A DNA stretch of 64,000 bases from Hormiphora californensis (GCA_020137815.1 CM035362.1:1273426-1337425), one strand, 5' to 3'. Shown: positions 25,174 through 37,109, numbered from the stretch's first letter. The notes: generated by a model from the sequence alone, not told the origin. A program made the numbers and translations.

Positions 25174-25582
25174 TTTCAAAGAAAAAAAGTTTGGAAAATA
25201 AGGAAGATCCAGACGTTTCACTGGAGTTCCCTCATGCAAAATTTTCCCACGGTAGCGACTCGCGCGCATTTAACCATCAAAACATCTTCGCGCGTTCCAC
25301 CAATGCCAAATTATGAACTATCGTTCGTTCTGAGATGGTTGCGGTTAAGAACTTATCCTCAGTTTAGACACCCTACATACAAAGTACACAGGAATTACAG
25401 CACAGTTTAACAGAGAGATTTAGAATTATCATTTCGAGAAAAAAAAGTTGGAAAAAATCAGTGAAAAAGTTGACCAAAAGATAAGAAAACAACAGTCAGC
25501 AGAATGTCTCTTCTCTGCTGATAGATAGTCCCGGATTAAGGTGTCAGTTATCACCATTGTTGTCTTTCTCATTTTCCTCTCG

Positions 25583-26162
25583 TCAGGTTGTCGGCTCGTC
25601 TCTAATTTTCTGGACAACGTCATCGTGAAACTTGTGAACCTCCCCCCAGTGAGGGGACTCTCGAACTCGCTCTAACCATCCTGAAATGAGAAGGCTAGGT
25701 ATTCTGTTATAAAACACGCTGAAAAGTTAGGTCTTTATTCGGGTTGCAGTTCTCAGCCAGTTCATGCATGTATCAGACCGAAACATGGCTCAAATTCCCC
25801 GTGTCCCTACCTCCTGCAGGACACTAGTATAACAGTGAATTAAGCCAGATTCTGCACATAACTTAATAAAGTAATAAACGGGACCATTCGTCCGATATTC
25901 TTAGCATCCCTAGCGGACGGCCCAGTGTAATACAAAACCGGAGGTCGGGTATGAGTGTTTGTGTGTGAGTTTAAAAGATAATGCAAGAGTATTAGACGCG
26001 TTCCGTCGATAATATAGATTGATATACGATTTTCAGATTGTCTGGTTCGGGTAATTATTCGGGATTAAGTACTCTAGAAGACTGGTGGCTTCCAGTGGAC
26101 TTCCACATGAATTACCAAAGAAAATCCCAGTATCATATTTTGATCAGCCGGAAAAGTCAGCC

Positions 26163-26211
<49 letters not shown>

Positions 26212-26815
26212 GATAGAGAGAGATAGAGTAGAAGAGAGGAGATAAGCGAAGAGTAGAGTAGAAGAAGAGAGAGATCGTGAGAACTAGAGAAACATCTACG
26301 CTATCGTTCAGGTATGCTTATATCTCAGCTCACACTATCTACTCCTCTCTATCTCTCTCTCTCTCGCATCTACTGCTCTCTTCAACTCGATAGCTATCTA
26401 TCATCGTCGTTCTCGCCTCTCTCTCTTTCTCTCTACGGCCCACATCTCTCTGCATCTCAACCAGTTCTCTGTATCGCTCAGCTCTACTCATCTCTCTGCT
26501 CCGCGCTCTCCGCTCTCTCTTCTCTCTCTACCCTCATCTCTCTCGCTTCTCTTCCTCTCTTTCGTCCTTCCTTCTCCTCTCCTCCTCTTCATCTTCTCTC
26601 CTCCCCGCCCCTCCTCTCGCTCTTCAACGCATTTTCACACCTGTCCTCGGTACAATGTCTTAGCCACAATGATCTACCACTACTCCATTTTGGTCAAAAT
26701 ACCAAGTGTATAGAATGTTTTAAAGTTTCCGAAGATTTATTGAACAGCAGTCATAGATAATTACCAGATGTGTTTATACCCGGAACAGGAAAAGGACGTG
26801 GATGGAGAATTTAGA

Positions 26816-26890
<75 letters not shown>

Positions 26891-29800
26891 CGTATGTGAG
26901 TTAGATAAAGATAAATGTAGAGGAAGGATCGATTAACGATAACCGGTTGTTTATGTCTCCTTGGCAACGTTCATATAACAGCCGCTACTACACATCATAC
27001 TTAGTCTGGCCATGAACACGAACTGATACTAAATTACTATTCCTACGTGATTGTCTGTTATAGCAGAAGTGAGACAAGGCTGGAAGGAAGAGGTGACGAG
27101 GGACTGCACAGTAGTGTTAGCCTGTTAGCCTTAGAGGTGGATGTTATTTCATGGTTAGCAGTACACATTTTATTATGCAACCCTTGTTATCAGTAACAAG
27201 CAAAGTGTAGCATTCTGGTTATCAGGGGTCGTTTGATCCATTGATCCTATAATTGTATGTACTAAAGATAATAATTCTATTAGAGATATAACATTAATTT
27301 AATTACTAATAATTAATTAGCTGATTGTCCTTGCCTCGGATAGTGCTCTACTCACCAGGAGGAGCTGTTTACAAATAAAAACAAGGAAGTTTAGTTAACA
27401 GTTTACACATGTTTCAATACAAAATTGTATTTCATCAGAACTGAATCACACTTGTCCCGTTCCAGGTTTCTTGCTTGCTCCTTCATAAAGCCATCCAATT
27501 AGAGATTGTATTTCTTGTGATGTCTGCAACTACCCATGATCTCGCTTCTCCGGTTTAGGAGTTGGTGGTTCCTGGACTCCATCAAAATCTCCATCTTCTC
27601 GGTAGTGCACAGGTCACAGAACCGATCCCCAATTCTGTACGGTCTTCCCTTTTTCCTCACTTTCCAAGTGATCCCGAATGTGATCCCCCTGTCCTTCAAC
27701 TCCCACACCTTTTCAGACAGCCTTGTAGATGTTCTTTTTTCGGAGTTGTTGAATGTGTGCTTGTGCTGGCACAAGCACACTAAACTTCCTTGTTTTTATT
27801 TGTAATAATTAATTAATAATATTACCTGTTTAGTGAGGTATTCTTTCTCCAGAATATCCAGATCAAGACAAACCTGTAGAGGGGATTATATTTGAAGTTA
27901 TTAGAAATAGCCATGCAACCAAAACTTGGTCATATTTTGGTGTTGGGAAACTCAGCATTCTTCTTGGTTACCAAATCACCCATTTACATTGGACCACCCA
28001 TTTACTTCGGACCACCCATTTACTTTGGACCACCCATTTACATTGGACCACCCCTGCGTTTGTAGCTGGTAACTGTATTTGTCAGAGTGTATGGTAATGA
28101 AAGTGGTAACATGCAGCCTACCCTATATCATATCTCTCCCTATCTCTCTCTATCTCTATCTCTCCCTCTATCTCTCTATCTCTCTATCTCCCTCTCTCCC
28201 CTCTCTTTGTCGCCCTCTGTTTCTTTTAGAGGATGCTCGCGAGAAGATCCATTATTACATCATTGCCAACCGTGTACTATAACAGTAGGTGTGCTGAATA
28301 GATAAAATCAAGAAACACATCAACATTGAATCTCAAACTCCCGATATTATAACAAGGGCATCTCTACTCTCTCTCTCTGGCAGGCCCAGACACTCGGATT
28401 TACTCCAAGCTACTACTACTGAAGTAGTCTCTACTCTCTACAATTGATTTTCCCTAACTGTCTTATCACTCACCTTTGCTATTCCTCTCTCGATCATCCT
28501 TTCATTTTCATCTTGATTGGTAGACCCAAGTTCACTATATATTTGGGGGTAAACATAACTGAATCCGATGTCCCTGCATAAAAATTCAATTGAAAGAATA
28601 TGTCCGACTATTTATGTTCTCAGAGGTATAGCAGGTATGTTATGTTTACATAATTTATGACGTGTGTTTATGTAGTATTAATCTAGATCGAATAGAGTCC
28701 CCAAAGGATTGAAATCAAATATCATTTTCGCTGACTAATTCGATGACAAAAGCAACTTCTTTTGGGGAATGGCCCATTCACCCAAAAGAAGTTGCTTTTG
28801 CCATTACTAATGGGTATGTTAAAGTGATGGAATATCAAAATAACCCTATAGGGTCATAACGAGACTCATTGTATGTGGAGCTTGATTATAATCTGGGTGC
28901 CTTGCAGCCTGTTTATAGGTGCACGCTAGCAAAAAAAGTTATACAATTTTATTTTCTAGACCGACTTTTTTTTCAAACAGCGATTATAGCCACGCAACCA
29001 CATGGACAATTTGAGTAAACTAAAGAGTATACGATAGCTAATCGATAGCACTAACCGACAACCCCAAACAAAACCCTAACCAGACCCTAACGGGTAGCCC
29101 TTGAGCCCTAACCGTCAAAATCGATGAATATTAGCAATGGAAGGCACTCAGATTTTAATTTTGCCCTTGCATGTGGGATTTCATGCCACGTAGAAAGTGC
29201 CATGTGTCACGTGACCAATATGGTGTGTAGTATCATGTGTACAGTCGGACCCCGATTTAGTGGCCCCCGATTTAGTGGCACCCCGATTTAGTGGCAGGAT
29301 TTTTTTCCCCAAAACTTTTTTTGAATTTTTTTTGTGAAATTTTTTTGAAAATTTTTGAAAATGTTTCAAAGGAATACCAGCCACGTCCGAATCGTGTTTC
29401 GAATCAGTGAATCTTATCGCATGTCCTGCTGCTAATTAGCCGGTTCGGAACGAACCGATACGTGATCCCCATGGGGCCATTGAATCATAAGTTCACCAAG
29501 CGTCAAAATTTCGATTCGATGGGGATCACGTTTCGATTCGTTCTGAACCGTCTAATTAGCAGCAGGACATGCGATAAGATGCACCGATTCGAAACACGAT
29601 TCGGACGTGCCTGGTATACCTTTAAAAAATTTAAAACTTTTTTTGCAAAATTTTACAGTACGATTGTCAATGCTTTGATCGGTGCTCCCCATAAATTTTG
29701 AGAGAAAAATTTATTTTGAAATTTTGATACTTCCTCACCCGCTTACGGTGCCCCGATTCGGCATGGTATCACGTATCGGTTCGTTTCGAACCCGCTAATT

Positions 29801-30825
29801 AGACAGGACATCCAGTAAGCTGCACCGATTCGAAACACAAATTGGACGGGCTGGTATAACTTAGAAAATTTTTCACAATTTTTTTGAAAAAGTTATTCTA
29901 TAGTTTTCTATTTCTAATCAGAAATGATCATGTCATCATCAATACATGAATATTGCATATACAGTCGGACCCCGATTTAAAGTCCGTTTCAAGCGACTTG
30001 ACCCGTAATTCTTGGAATTTGGCGCATCGCGCGTGTATTTACAAAGGGGAAATCCTGAATTTCCAGGAATCTCAGGTCAAGTCGTTTGAAACGCACTTTA
30101 GGGACACCCTCGGGGGAAAGGCTCTTGTCCACTAAATCGGGGTGTCCACTAAATCGGGGTCAAATAAGGTTAATTTCCTTTATCGGGGGAAAAAAATCCT
30201 GTCCCTAAATCGGGGTGCCACTAAATCGGGGGCCCCTAAATCGGGGTCCGACTGTAACAGTTAGAGGTGTCTTTAGTCTTAGTATAGCATTTTGGGCATA
30301 AAATATGTTTTTATGGGCCAAATATGGCTCACCTCGATTTAGTGGCACCCCGATTTAGTGGCAGGATTTCTTTCCCCCGAGGATGCCACTAAATCGGGGT
30401 CCGACTGTACTGGCTTACCAATGAAGTTCCTCTGCAGCCCACGACAGAAGTTGAAACGTTTGGCCCTGTTGGGCAGGTCGAGCTACCTTAAATTCATCAT
30501 ATAAATAATTTAGTATCGCTGGCCTGGGGAAGGGGGTTTGAGACTAAGAGACTAGAGAGAGAGATAGCAATCGATTAACTGGCATCATATGATATCTCAA
30601 ATGTTCCACTACTTCTTACCCTTCGGAGATATATTTTTCCCTGTGCCCAAGAAGTGGAACAGTATGCTTGGGGTTCTTTTCTAGAAACTCGGGTGTCAGG
30701 TGTTCGTTCTGGAGGATGTTGATTTCAATGTAGGTAAATGGAATACGGTGTTCCTTCAGGAAGATCAGGACAGGTCGGCAGGGGGCCACAACACAGGATC
30801 CGTATAACGTTAAATCATCAGGCAT
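25583..30825 (-). CDS. Theta-like glutathione S-transferase, exon chain with a gap
   Basis: Start ATG at 30,825. Exons: 30620-30825, 30419-30523, 28474-28573, 27826-27873, then a terminal exon 25583-25680. The first four join in phase (153 codons). Exon 1 holds the thioredoxin-like domain (LTLYGSCVVAPCRPVLIFLK, KHTVPLLGHREKYISEG), and exon 2 completes the SEGPAILNYLY glutathione-binding turn. Exons 2-4 enter the helical domain (SWAAEELHW, VYPQIYSEL, CLDLDILEKEYL). The last exon has WLERVRESPHWGEVHKFHDD and a stop, typical of the GST C-terminus. The expected middle part (the N-capping SxAD-type helix) was not found between 25,681 and 27,825, and the last exon needs one carried-over base. The gene may be broken, or an exon may be missing from the assembly. 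GST activity is inferred from the family. Confidence 0.7.
26166..26888. repeat. (GA)n and (CT)n tracts in the GST intron
   Basis: (GA)n at about 26,167-26,225 and 26,819-26,888, with a CT-rich stretch at about 26,340-26,640 between. An inverted pair of simple repeats like this can fold on itself. No exon was recognised inside. Confidence 0.85.
27367..27804. mobile_element. 438-bp element with 25-bp perfect inverted ends
   Basis: Ends ACAAATAAAAACAAGGAAGT and ACTTCCTTGTTTTTATTTGT are exact complements. The inside is mainly a retroelement C-terminal coding fragment on the minus strand (27,499-27,780). It sits between GST exon 4 (27,826) and a donor-like site at 27,350-27,355. Confidence 0.75.
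27499..27780 (-). pseudogene. Retroelement C-terminal fragment (CRH tail)
   Basis: The minus frame reads TWKVRKKGRPYRIGDRFCDL, followed by CTTEKMEIL and LLNRRSEIMGSCRHHKKYNL then a stop. The WK(I/V)...Y...CxLC..EK..I and LLNKRxE...CRH motifs are the standard end of a class of invertebrate RT polyproteins. Only the last about 70 residues remain. It is enclosed by 25-bp inverted repeats. Confidence 0.6.
28748..28802. repeat. Small hairpin
   Basis: AAAAGCAACTTCTTTTGGGG and CCCAAAAGAAGTTGCTTTT form a 19-bp stem with a short loop. It lies in the GST intron between exons 2 and 3. Confidence 0.8.
28890..29130. repeat. Dispersed repeat, inverted relative to 33.15-33.38 kb
   Basis: Shares CTGTTTATAGGTGCACGCTAGC, a T-rich stretch, a CGATTATAGCCACGCAACCAC-like block and an AACCCTAACC block with the reverse complement of about 33,150-33,380, and more weakly with 32,820-33,000. 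No coding frame. Confidence 0.55.
29962..30254. mobile_element. MITE family B, nested in A
   Basis: Same termini as A (CAGTCGG...CCGACTG), with its own flanking TA pairs (29,960-29,961; 30,255-30,256). A 171-bp uninterrupted relative lies at 56,129-56,299 in the opposite orientation. Confidence 0.85.
29980..30098. mobile_element. MITE family C, nested in B
   Basis: 119 bp with TA at 29,978-29,979 and 30,099-30,100. The empty site is seen in the copy of B at 56,129-56,299, where the flanks run together (GGGTGTCCCTAAATCGGGG). Same element as 24,403-24,521. Confidence 0.9.
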
Positions 30826-31302
30826 CAGCCTGCTAGTAGTTTGTTTGTGATTGCTGCGTCTGGAGGATGACCTGCCCAAAAGTGGTAGAGGCCGTACCGA
30901 ACACGCTTATAAGGCGCCCCAGCACGTCCACCACTCCAACGTAGCACGGCCACCCACCAATCAGTTTATGCAGAGCATGTTACTTCAGACGCTCCAGGAA
31001 GACCGTGGTCAACCACTGGCGACACCGAGCGGTGAGAGCCGCACAGCGTCGACAAGGGTATCACACTGACTACTCCTGGCCTAAATCAAAAAGGTTTGTT
31101 TTGAATTGCTAAAAAAAGCAGTAATGTCTCGACATGATTAGTCAAATTATTTTTTAAGATTTGAAAATTCTTTTTCAATTGCAGTTCACCGGGAGCCGTT
31201 ACGATCTTTACCCTGCCTAAAATGGGTCTAACCGCTAAACCACACAACCATATTGCCATTGGCTAATCAAAAGTTTATCTGATAGGAAATGTCATCCCCT
31301 TT

Positions 31303-31578
31303 GGGCGGGATCACACCGAGATCTTTGAAGCAATTTAATTTCTTTGAAGCACCGATCACAATCACACCGAGTTGGTTGAGTTGGTGTGCACGTATGAACT
31401 ATGAACATGTCTACAATGCGTGTGTCGTCCACGCTCAGCTGTTCTCTCTAAAGTGTGTCACAGATATTGCCAGAAATACACACAGAGTTCGCACGCAAAC
31501 ACCAACTCAACCAACCCGGTGTGATTGTGATCGGTACCTCGAAGAAACTGCGTCGAAGATCTCGGTGTGATCCCGCCC
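31303..31578. mobile_element. Fold-back element upstream of the GST gene
   Basis: GGGCGGGATCACACCGAGAT at the left and ATCTCGGTGTGATCCCGCCC at the right are exact complements. A second inner pair (GATCACAATCACACCG...TTGGTTGAGTTGGTGT and its complement) extends the stem. About 276 bp, without a gene. Confidence 0.85.
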
Positions 31579-31954
31579 TGTCCCTAACCCTAACCCAAAC
31601 CACAGCCTTGATCTTTACCCTACTTTTATAGCCCTAACTCTAAAAAACGCTGACACTCAAGACACCCAGATTTTAACGCTTTCCCAGTTCACCGCCTCGT
31701 TTTCGCAAAGTTTATTTCTATTTTCTGGGATATCTCTAGTTCCTGCTGAGAAAGGGAAACTTTTAAGTTTTAACGGATGGCGAACTCGCATTCGCTTACT
31801 GTAAAAATTGAAAAAAACAGTTAAAAAAACAGTTAAAAAAAGACAGTTTCAACTTGGCCGCAGCTCAGTCCAGTCCCCCCCCCCCCCCGCGGCGCACAAT
31901 TGATCGCCGCACAATTGATTGAACTAAAGGTCCCCCCAAACTAAAGGTCCTCCC

Positions 31955-32386
31955 AAACTACTATGTCCCTTGCTGCGCGCGACCGGATTTTAGACAGCCA
32001 TAGCTCCACCCCCTGATGAGATAGAGACTTGAAATTTGTTTTGTGAGGAGATCATGTCGAGTTCTTCCTACAAAACAAATTTCAAGTCTCTATCTCATCA
32101 GGGAGTGGAATTATGACCGTGGGAAATTTCACAAAACCCGAGTGAGGGACATAGTAGTTTGGGGAGTACTTTACTATGTCCCTTGCTGCGCGCGACCGGA
32201 TTTTAGACAGCCATAGCTCCACCCCCTGATAAGATAGAGACTTGAAATTTGTTTTGTGAGGAGATCATGTCGAGTTCTTCCTACAAAACAAATTTCAAGT
32301 CTCTATCTCATCAGGGAGTGGAGTTATGACCGTGGGAAATTTTACAAAACCCGAGTGAGGGACATAGTAGTTTGGGGTGTACTTTA
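31955..32386. repeat. 213-bp fold-back unit, tandemly duplicated
   Basis: The block beginning CTATGTCCCTTGCTGCGCGC occurs at 31,961 and 32,174. Each copy contains the inverted pair GAGATAGAGACTTGAAATTTG and CAAATTTCAAGTCTCTATCTC around a loop with ATCATGTCGAGTTCTTCC. The same hairpin in a diverged form is in CFAP221 intron 2 (18,018-18,085). Confidence 0.85.
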
Positions 32387-33470
32387 ATCGCCGGGGCTAA
32401 ATTATTTTTTATACGCTGCCAAATTTGCATTTGAAAAGCCGCGCCGCGCTGCGTCCGGTAAAAAAAAGGTTGTTGCGCCATGCTGGCAAACTTTAAAATT
32501 TTTTCTTAAAATTTTAGGCAAAGTTAAAATCTGGGTTAAAAACCGCTGCCTTATCCCGCGCTATCGGGGGCCAGCGGCGTTTGCCAAAAATCTGGGTGCT
32601 TGGCCTGTGCTCTGTGGTTGAAAAGCGCTACCTTATCCCGCACCAGCAGCGTTTACCAAGGCCTGCGGCCAGCGTTAAAATCTGGGTGTCCGGTGACAAA
32701 CGGTTTTTAGGGTTGGTGTTTGGGTTGGGAATTTCCTACCAGATAAAATGTGAGTTAGCCAAAACGGTTGAATGGTTTGGCGGTTAGAGCCATTTTAGTT
32801 AATCAACTTTTTTTCGAAGCACGCACCTGTAAACAGGCCACCAAAAACCCAGATCGTAACGGCGCCCTGGGTGCTTTCCAACTTCCAAGTTCCGCTGCTA
32901 TCAATTCATCGATTTTGGCGGTCGAGGCGGGTTAGGGCTGCCCAATGGGGTCTGGTTAGGGTTTTGTTTGGGGTTAGCGCTATCGATTACGGATTATCTA
33001 TCAGATACCATTTAGTTTATATACTGTTTAGTTCCAGCATCGAGGTCCTTTTACGTCAACCTGAATTTATATCAGTCCTGGGTCTTTTTCCCCTTTTAGC
33101 ATCATCATTCCTGGGTCTTTTTTTTCTCTAATTCTGTAATCTTGTAATCTTGTAATCTTTACTCAAATTGGCCATGTGATTGCGTAGCTATCGCCGTTTG
33201 AAAAAAGTGAAAATAAAAGTGTACTTTTTTTGCTAGCGTGTACCTGTAAACAGGCACCCAGATTATAATCGCACCCATCTGGTTGCCTCTATGTACTAAC
33301 AATATATCAATGTTGGGCGGGCGACACGGGTTAGGGCTGCCCATTATGGACTGGTTATGGCTATGTTTGGGGTTGTCGGTCAGTACTATGAATTATCTGT
33401 TGATAATGATATTAGATATACATTACCGATTATCCTCCACGCCTCTCGTTTGATGAAATTAGATTGAATC
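32387..33470. other. No gene seen; degenerate repeats before the Gemin7 gene
   Basis: Contains GC-rich duplicated phrases (AAAATCTGGGT, CCTTATCCCGC, twice each) and copies of the repeat found at 28.9-29.1 kb. No exon was recognised. Confidence 0.55.
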
Positions 33471-33719
33471 ATGGAGCAAAGAGAAAACAGTATGTTACGA
33501 CAAAGATATCTGAAGATTATGATGAAACTACAAGGTCAAAGTTGCCAGCTCCGGTGCCATGAACGTACAAAGCTCTCTGGGATTTATCAGACGATCGCTC
33601 CCACATCAGACTTTATCATTCTGTCGGATGTTAAAACTCCAACGGAGGTTGTTCCTTCATGCGCTGTGAGGCAGAGTGATGTTATTTGTATGTCTGTAGA
33701 AACTCCCAAAAGCCTTTGA
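33471..33719 (+). CDS. GEMIN7: Gemin7, SMN-complex subunit
   Basis: Single-exon frame of 82 residues from ATG to TGA. The order LRQRYLKIMMKLQG, then LRCHERTKLSGIYQTI, FIILSDVKTPTEV and AVRQSDVICMS follows the Sm-like fold of Gemin7 (the family has LRERYL, a first strand, then FYVSxLxTPxGV and LLRxSDII). It is shorter than the vertebrate protein (about 131 residues), lacking most of its disordered N-terminus. In the family it pairs with Gemin6 in the SMN complex, which assembles spliceosomal snRNPs. The sphingomyelinase start codon follows after 61 bp, with no AATAAA in between. Confidence 0.8.
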   Translation: MEQRENSMLRQRYLKIMMKLQGQSCQLRCHERTKLSGIYQTIAPTSDFIILSDVKTPTEVVPSCAVRQSDVICMSVETPKSL

Positions 33720-33780
33720 AATCGTTTTGTTTTTCGTGTTTTCTCTACATTTTCTACCACCTCACTATTATACTAATAGC

Positions 33781-34904
33781 ATGGCTCCTCCGATAAAAGT
33801 GCTGAGCCTCAACATGTGGGGTATCCCCGTGATGAGCAGGAAGATCAGAGAACGAACCAACCATCTTGTGGCGCATCTCCTTGATTCTGATTACACAGTT
33901 GTCGGCCTACAGGAGGTGTTTGCAAGTTGGCACGCTAAACTAATCCAGGAGAAGGTCCAGGTAAGATGACTTGAGATATTATTATATATATACCGCGAGT
34001 GCACATATCACTCCCGCTCCGCGCGACCATTTGCACGGTGAAATATGCACTCTGCTTCCGCGGGAGCGTGCAGATATAGGGGTAGCGGGATATAATTAAG
34101 AAAAGTGTTCTCGCAGTGTTTTTACACCTTTATCACACACAAACACACAGAATATGACTGGCAAGGTACTACACGACACGCAGTCTGCCATTTTACACTC
34201 ACTCTCCCTCTTTCTCTTTCTAATTATCCCCTTATCACGTTTTGTTGTTTGCTATTTCCAAGAATTCCAATCTCCCTCTCTCGTACCTCTCTCTTTATCT
34301 CTCTCTTCTTTTCACTGTTAAAACTGTCAAAACTTGGTCCCCTTGTGTGTAAAAGGTGTAGTAGTGTATTTTTGTGTAGTTTTGCTTAGTTTGTACCTTG
34401 TTTTCTCACATCTCTCTGTGTGTAATCACCCAAAATTATGATTGTTTTGCTTGTCATGTGTTTTCTCGCGGAATATATACTCAATAACGTCCTGCACGGC
34501 ATGTGCAAGCGTTCCTATATCGCACTCGTTACACTCGTGCAATATAGGTATGAAATGCACTCCAGCTGCGCTGTCGTGCATTTCACCTCCATATACGCTC
34601 TGCAGTGCAGAGCGTATATGGCGCGCTTGCACTGCGTGCAGAACGTTATGTACTATATATGTATTAAGCCAAAAACTAATTGAAATTAGTTGGCGGGAAA
34701 GGTGACCCACTTACACCTTTTGCTACTGCCGGGTATCACCACGAACTCTCATTCTATCCCTCGGTATCTCAATCTCCTATTTTTCGAGGGTAACTTATTC
34801 CTGTTCGTTCTATCCCTCTCTCTCCTCCCTGTCTCCCTGTCTCTCTCTCTCTCGCTCTCTCTCATTCTCTCTCTCGCTCTCTCTCATTCTCTCTCTCGCT
34901 CTCT

Positions 34905-34988
<84 letters not shown>

Positions 34989-36003
34989 ATCACACCCTCA
35001 TTCACTGTCTTATTCCATTATATTCACCTCTTATATCCCTGATCCCGGCAGCAGGCAAAGGTGTAAGTGGGTCACCTTTCCCGCCAACTAATTTCAATTA
35101 GTTTTTGGCTTAATTTAGGTCCCTTTTTGGTTTCTAATCGCAGCATGACATTATTTCATGATGTAATATTGTCGAAATGATGCGTTATATGAGAAACGAG
35201 ACGAATTTCTGTGAAAATCGTATTTTAGACATCATAATGACGTCATTTGACGTAATTAGTGACGTCGTAACGACGTAATTGCATCACGATATATTTTTAA
35301 TCAATACCCCAAAGGAGCTTGTAAAGTTTCATTGACCACAGTGGTCAGGAAAGGGAGTTTTTGCTCGAAAAACGTTCAATTTGCTGAATTTTTCGTCAAA
35401 TTTTTGAGTTCCGACGCGATTTAAGGGCTCAAAATGATAAGCTACGAAAATTCGCTATATAGTATCTGAAAGTTCAGACGATTTGCCGGTAACGATTTTT
35501 TGTCAAATCAGAAATCGGAACACGTCTTTAGGGTGCTAGAGGCGTTTGAAAAAAGTTAGTCGGTCTCGCGCAATGACGTCACTCGTGACGTCATTGCGCG
35601 CGTCATAGGTAAGATGGAGAGTCGCCACCCAAATGGGTACATGCACGAGACAATTATCTGTCGAATGCCACTTGGTTTAAGGTCGTACGATGTCTGGTTC
35701 GTCTCAAACTGGGACCAAACGGAAGGTAACAAAGCGTCTATACATGTATATATGTATGTATTAAGCCAAAAACTAATTGAATTAGTTAGCGGGAAAGGTG
35801 GCCCACTTACACCTTTTGCTGCTGCCGGGTATCACCACGAACTCTAATTCTCTCCCTCGGTATCTCAATCTCATATTTTTCGAGGGTAACTTATTCATGT
35901 TCGTTCTATCCCTCTCTCCTCCCTGTCTCTCTCGCTCTCTGGCTCTATTTGTCTGTCTCTATCTGTCTGTCTGTCTCTCTCTCTCTGTCTCTCTCTCTCT
36001 CTG

Positions 36004-36056
<53 letters not shown>

Positions 36057-37060
36057 ATCAAACTCTCTTTCACTGCCTTATTCCATTATATTCACCTCAG
36101 CTCATTATATCCCTTATCCCGGCAGCAGGCAAAGGTGTAAGTGGGCCACCTTTCCCGCTAACTAATTCAATTAGTTTTTGGCTTAATTTAGGTCCCTTTT
36201 TGGTTTCCAATCGCAGCGTGACATTATTTCATGATGTAATATTGTCGAAATGATGCGTTATATATGAGAAACGAGACGAATTTCTGTGAAAATCGTATTT
36301 TAGACGTCATTATGACGTCATTTGACGTAATTAGTGACGTCGTAACGACGTAATTGTATCACGATATATTTTGAATCAATACCTCAAAGGAGCTTGTAAA
36401 GTTTTATTGACCAAAGTGGTCAGGAAAGGGAGTTTTTGCTCGAAATACATTCAATTTACAGAATTTTTCGTCAAATTTTTGACTTCCGAGGCGATTGAAG
36501 GGCTCAAAATGATGAGCTATGAAAATTCGCAATATAGTATCTGAAAGTTGAGACAATTTGCCGGTAACGATTTTTCGTCAAATCAGAAATCGGAACACGT
36601 CTTCAGGGTGCTAGAGGCGTTTGAAAAAAGTTAGTCGGTCTCGCGCAATGACGTCACTCATGACGTCATTGCGCGCGTCATAGGTAAGATGGAGAGTCGC
36701 CACCCAAATGGGTACATGCACGAGACAATTATCTGTCGAATGCCGCTTGGTTTAAGGTCGTACGATGTCTGGTTCATCTCAAACTGGGACCAAACGGAAG
36801 GTAACAAAGCGTCTATACATCTATGTATGTATGTATATATGTATTAAGCCAAAAACTAATTGAAATTAGTTGGCGGGAAAGGTGACCCACTTACACCTTT
36901 TGCTACTGCCGTGTATCACCACGAACTCTCATTCTATCCCTCGGTATCTCAATAGTCAATATCTTATTTTTCGAGGGTAACTTATTCCTGTTCGTTCTAT
37001 CCCTCTCTCTCCTCCCTGTCTCCCTGTCCCTGTCGCTCTCTCTCGTTCTCTCTCTCTCGT

Positions 37061-37109
<49 letters not shown>

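Larger units (their letters stand above)
29242..30407. mobile_element. MITE family A, host of nested elements
   Basis: Starts CAGTCGGACCCCGATTTAG and ends CTAAATCGGGGTCCGACTG, with TA on both sides (29,240-29,241; 30,408-30,409). It contains two further elements (29,962-30,254 and 29,980-30,098). It lies in GST intron 2, and its end is only 5 bp from the exon 2 donor (GTAAGC at 30,413-30,418). Confidence 0.85.

Noticed and set aside
27356-27364. 9-bp micro-exon of the GST gene (LLL)
   Set aside because: It has an acceptor and a donor in phase, but the acceptor is partly made by the inverted-repeat element and nothing recognisable follows.
28232-28277. Possible plus-strand terminal exon (EDAREKIHYYIIANRVL)
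   Set aside because: It has an acceptor-like CT tract and a stop, but no upstream exon or family match.
31575-31600. Telomere-like CCCTAACCCTAACCC
   Set aside because: Only two units, inside ordinary repeats, so not a telomere or internal telomeric array.
33727-33780. Earlier in-frame ATG for the sphingomyelinase
   Set aside because: It would add 18 hydrophobic residues that overlap a pyrimidine-rich acceptor-like sequence. The family starts directly before the core.
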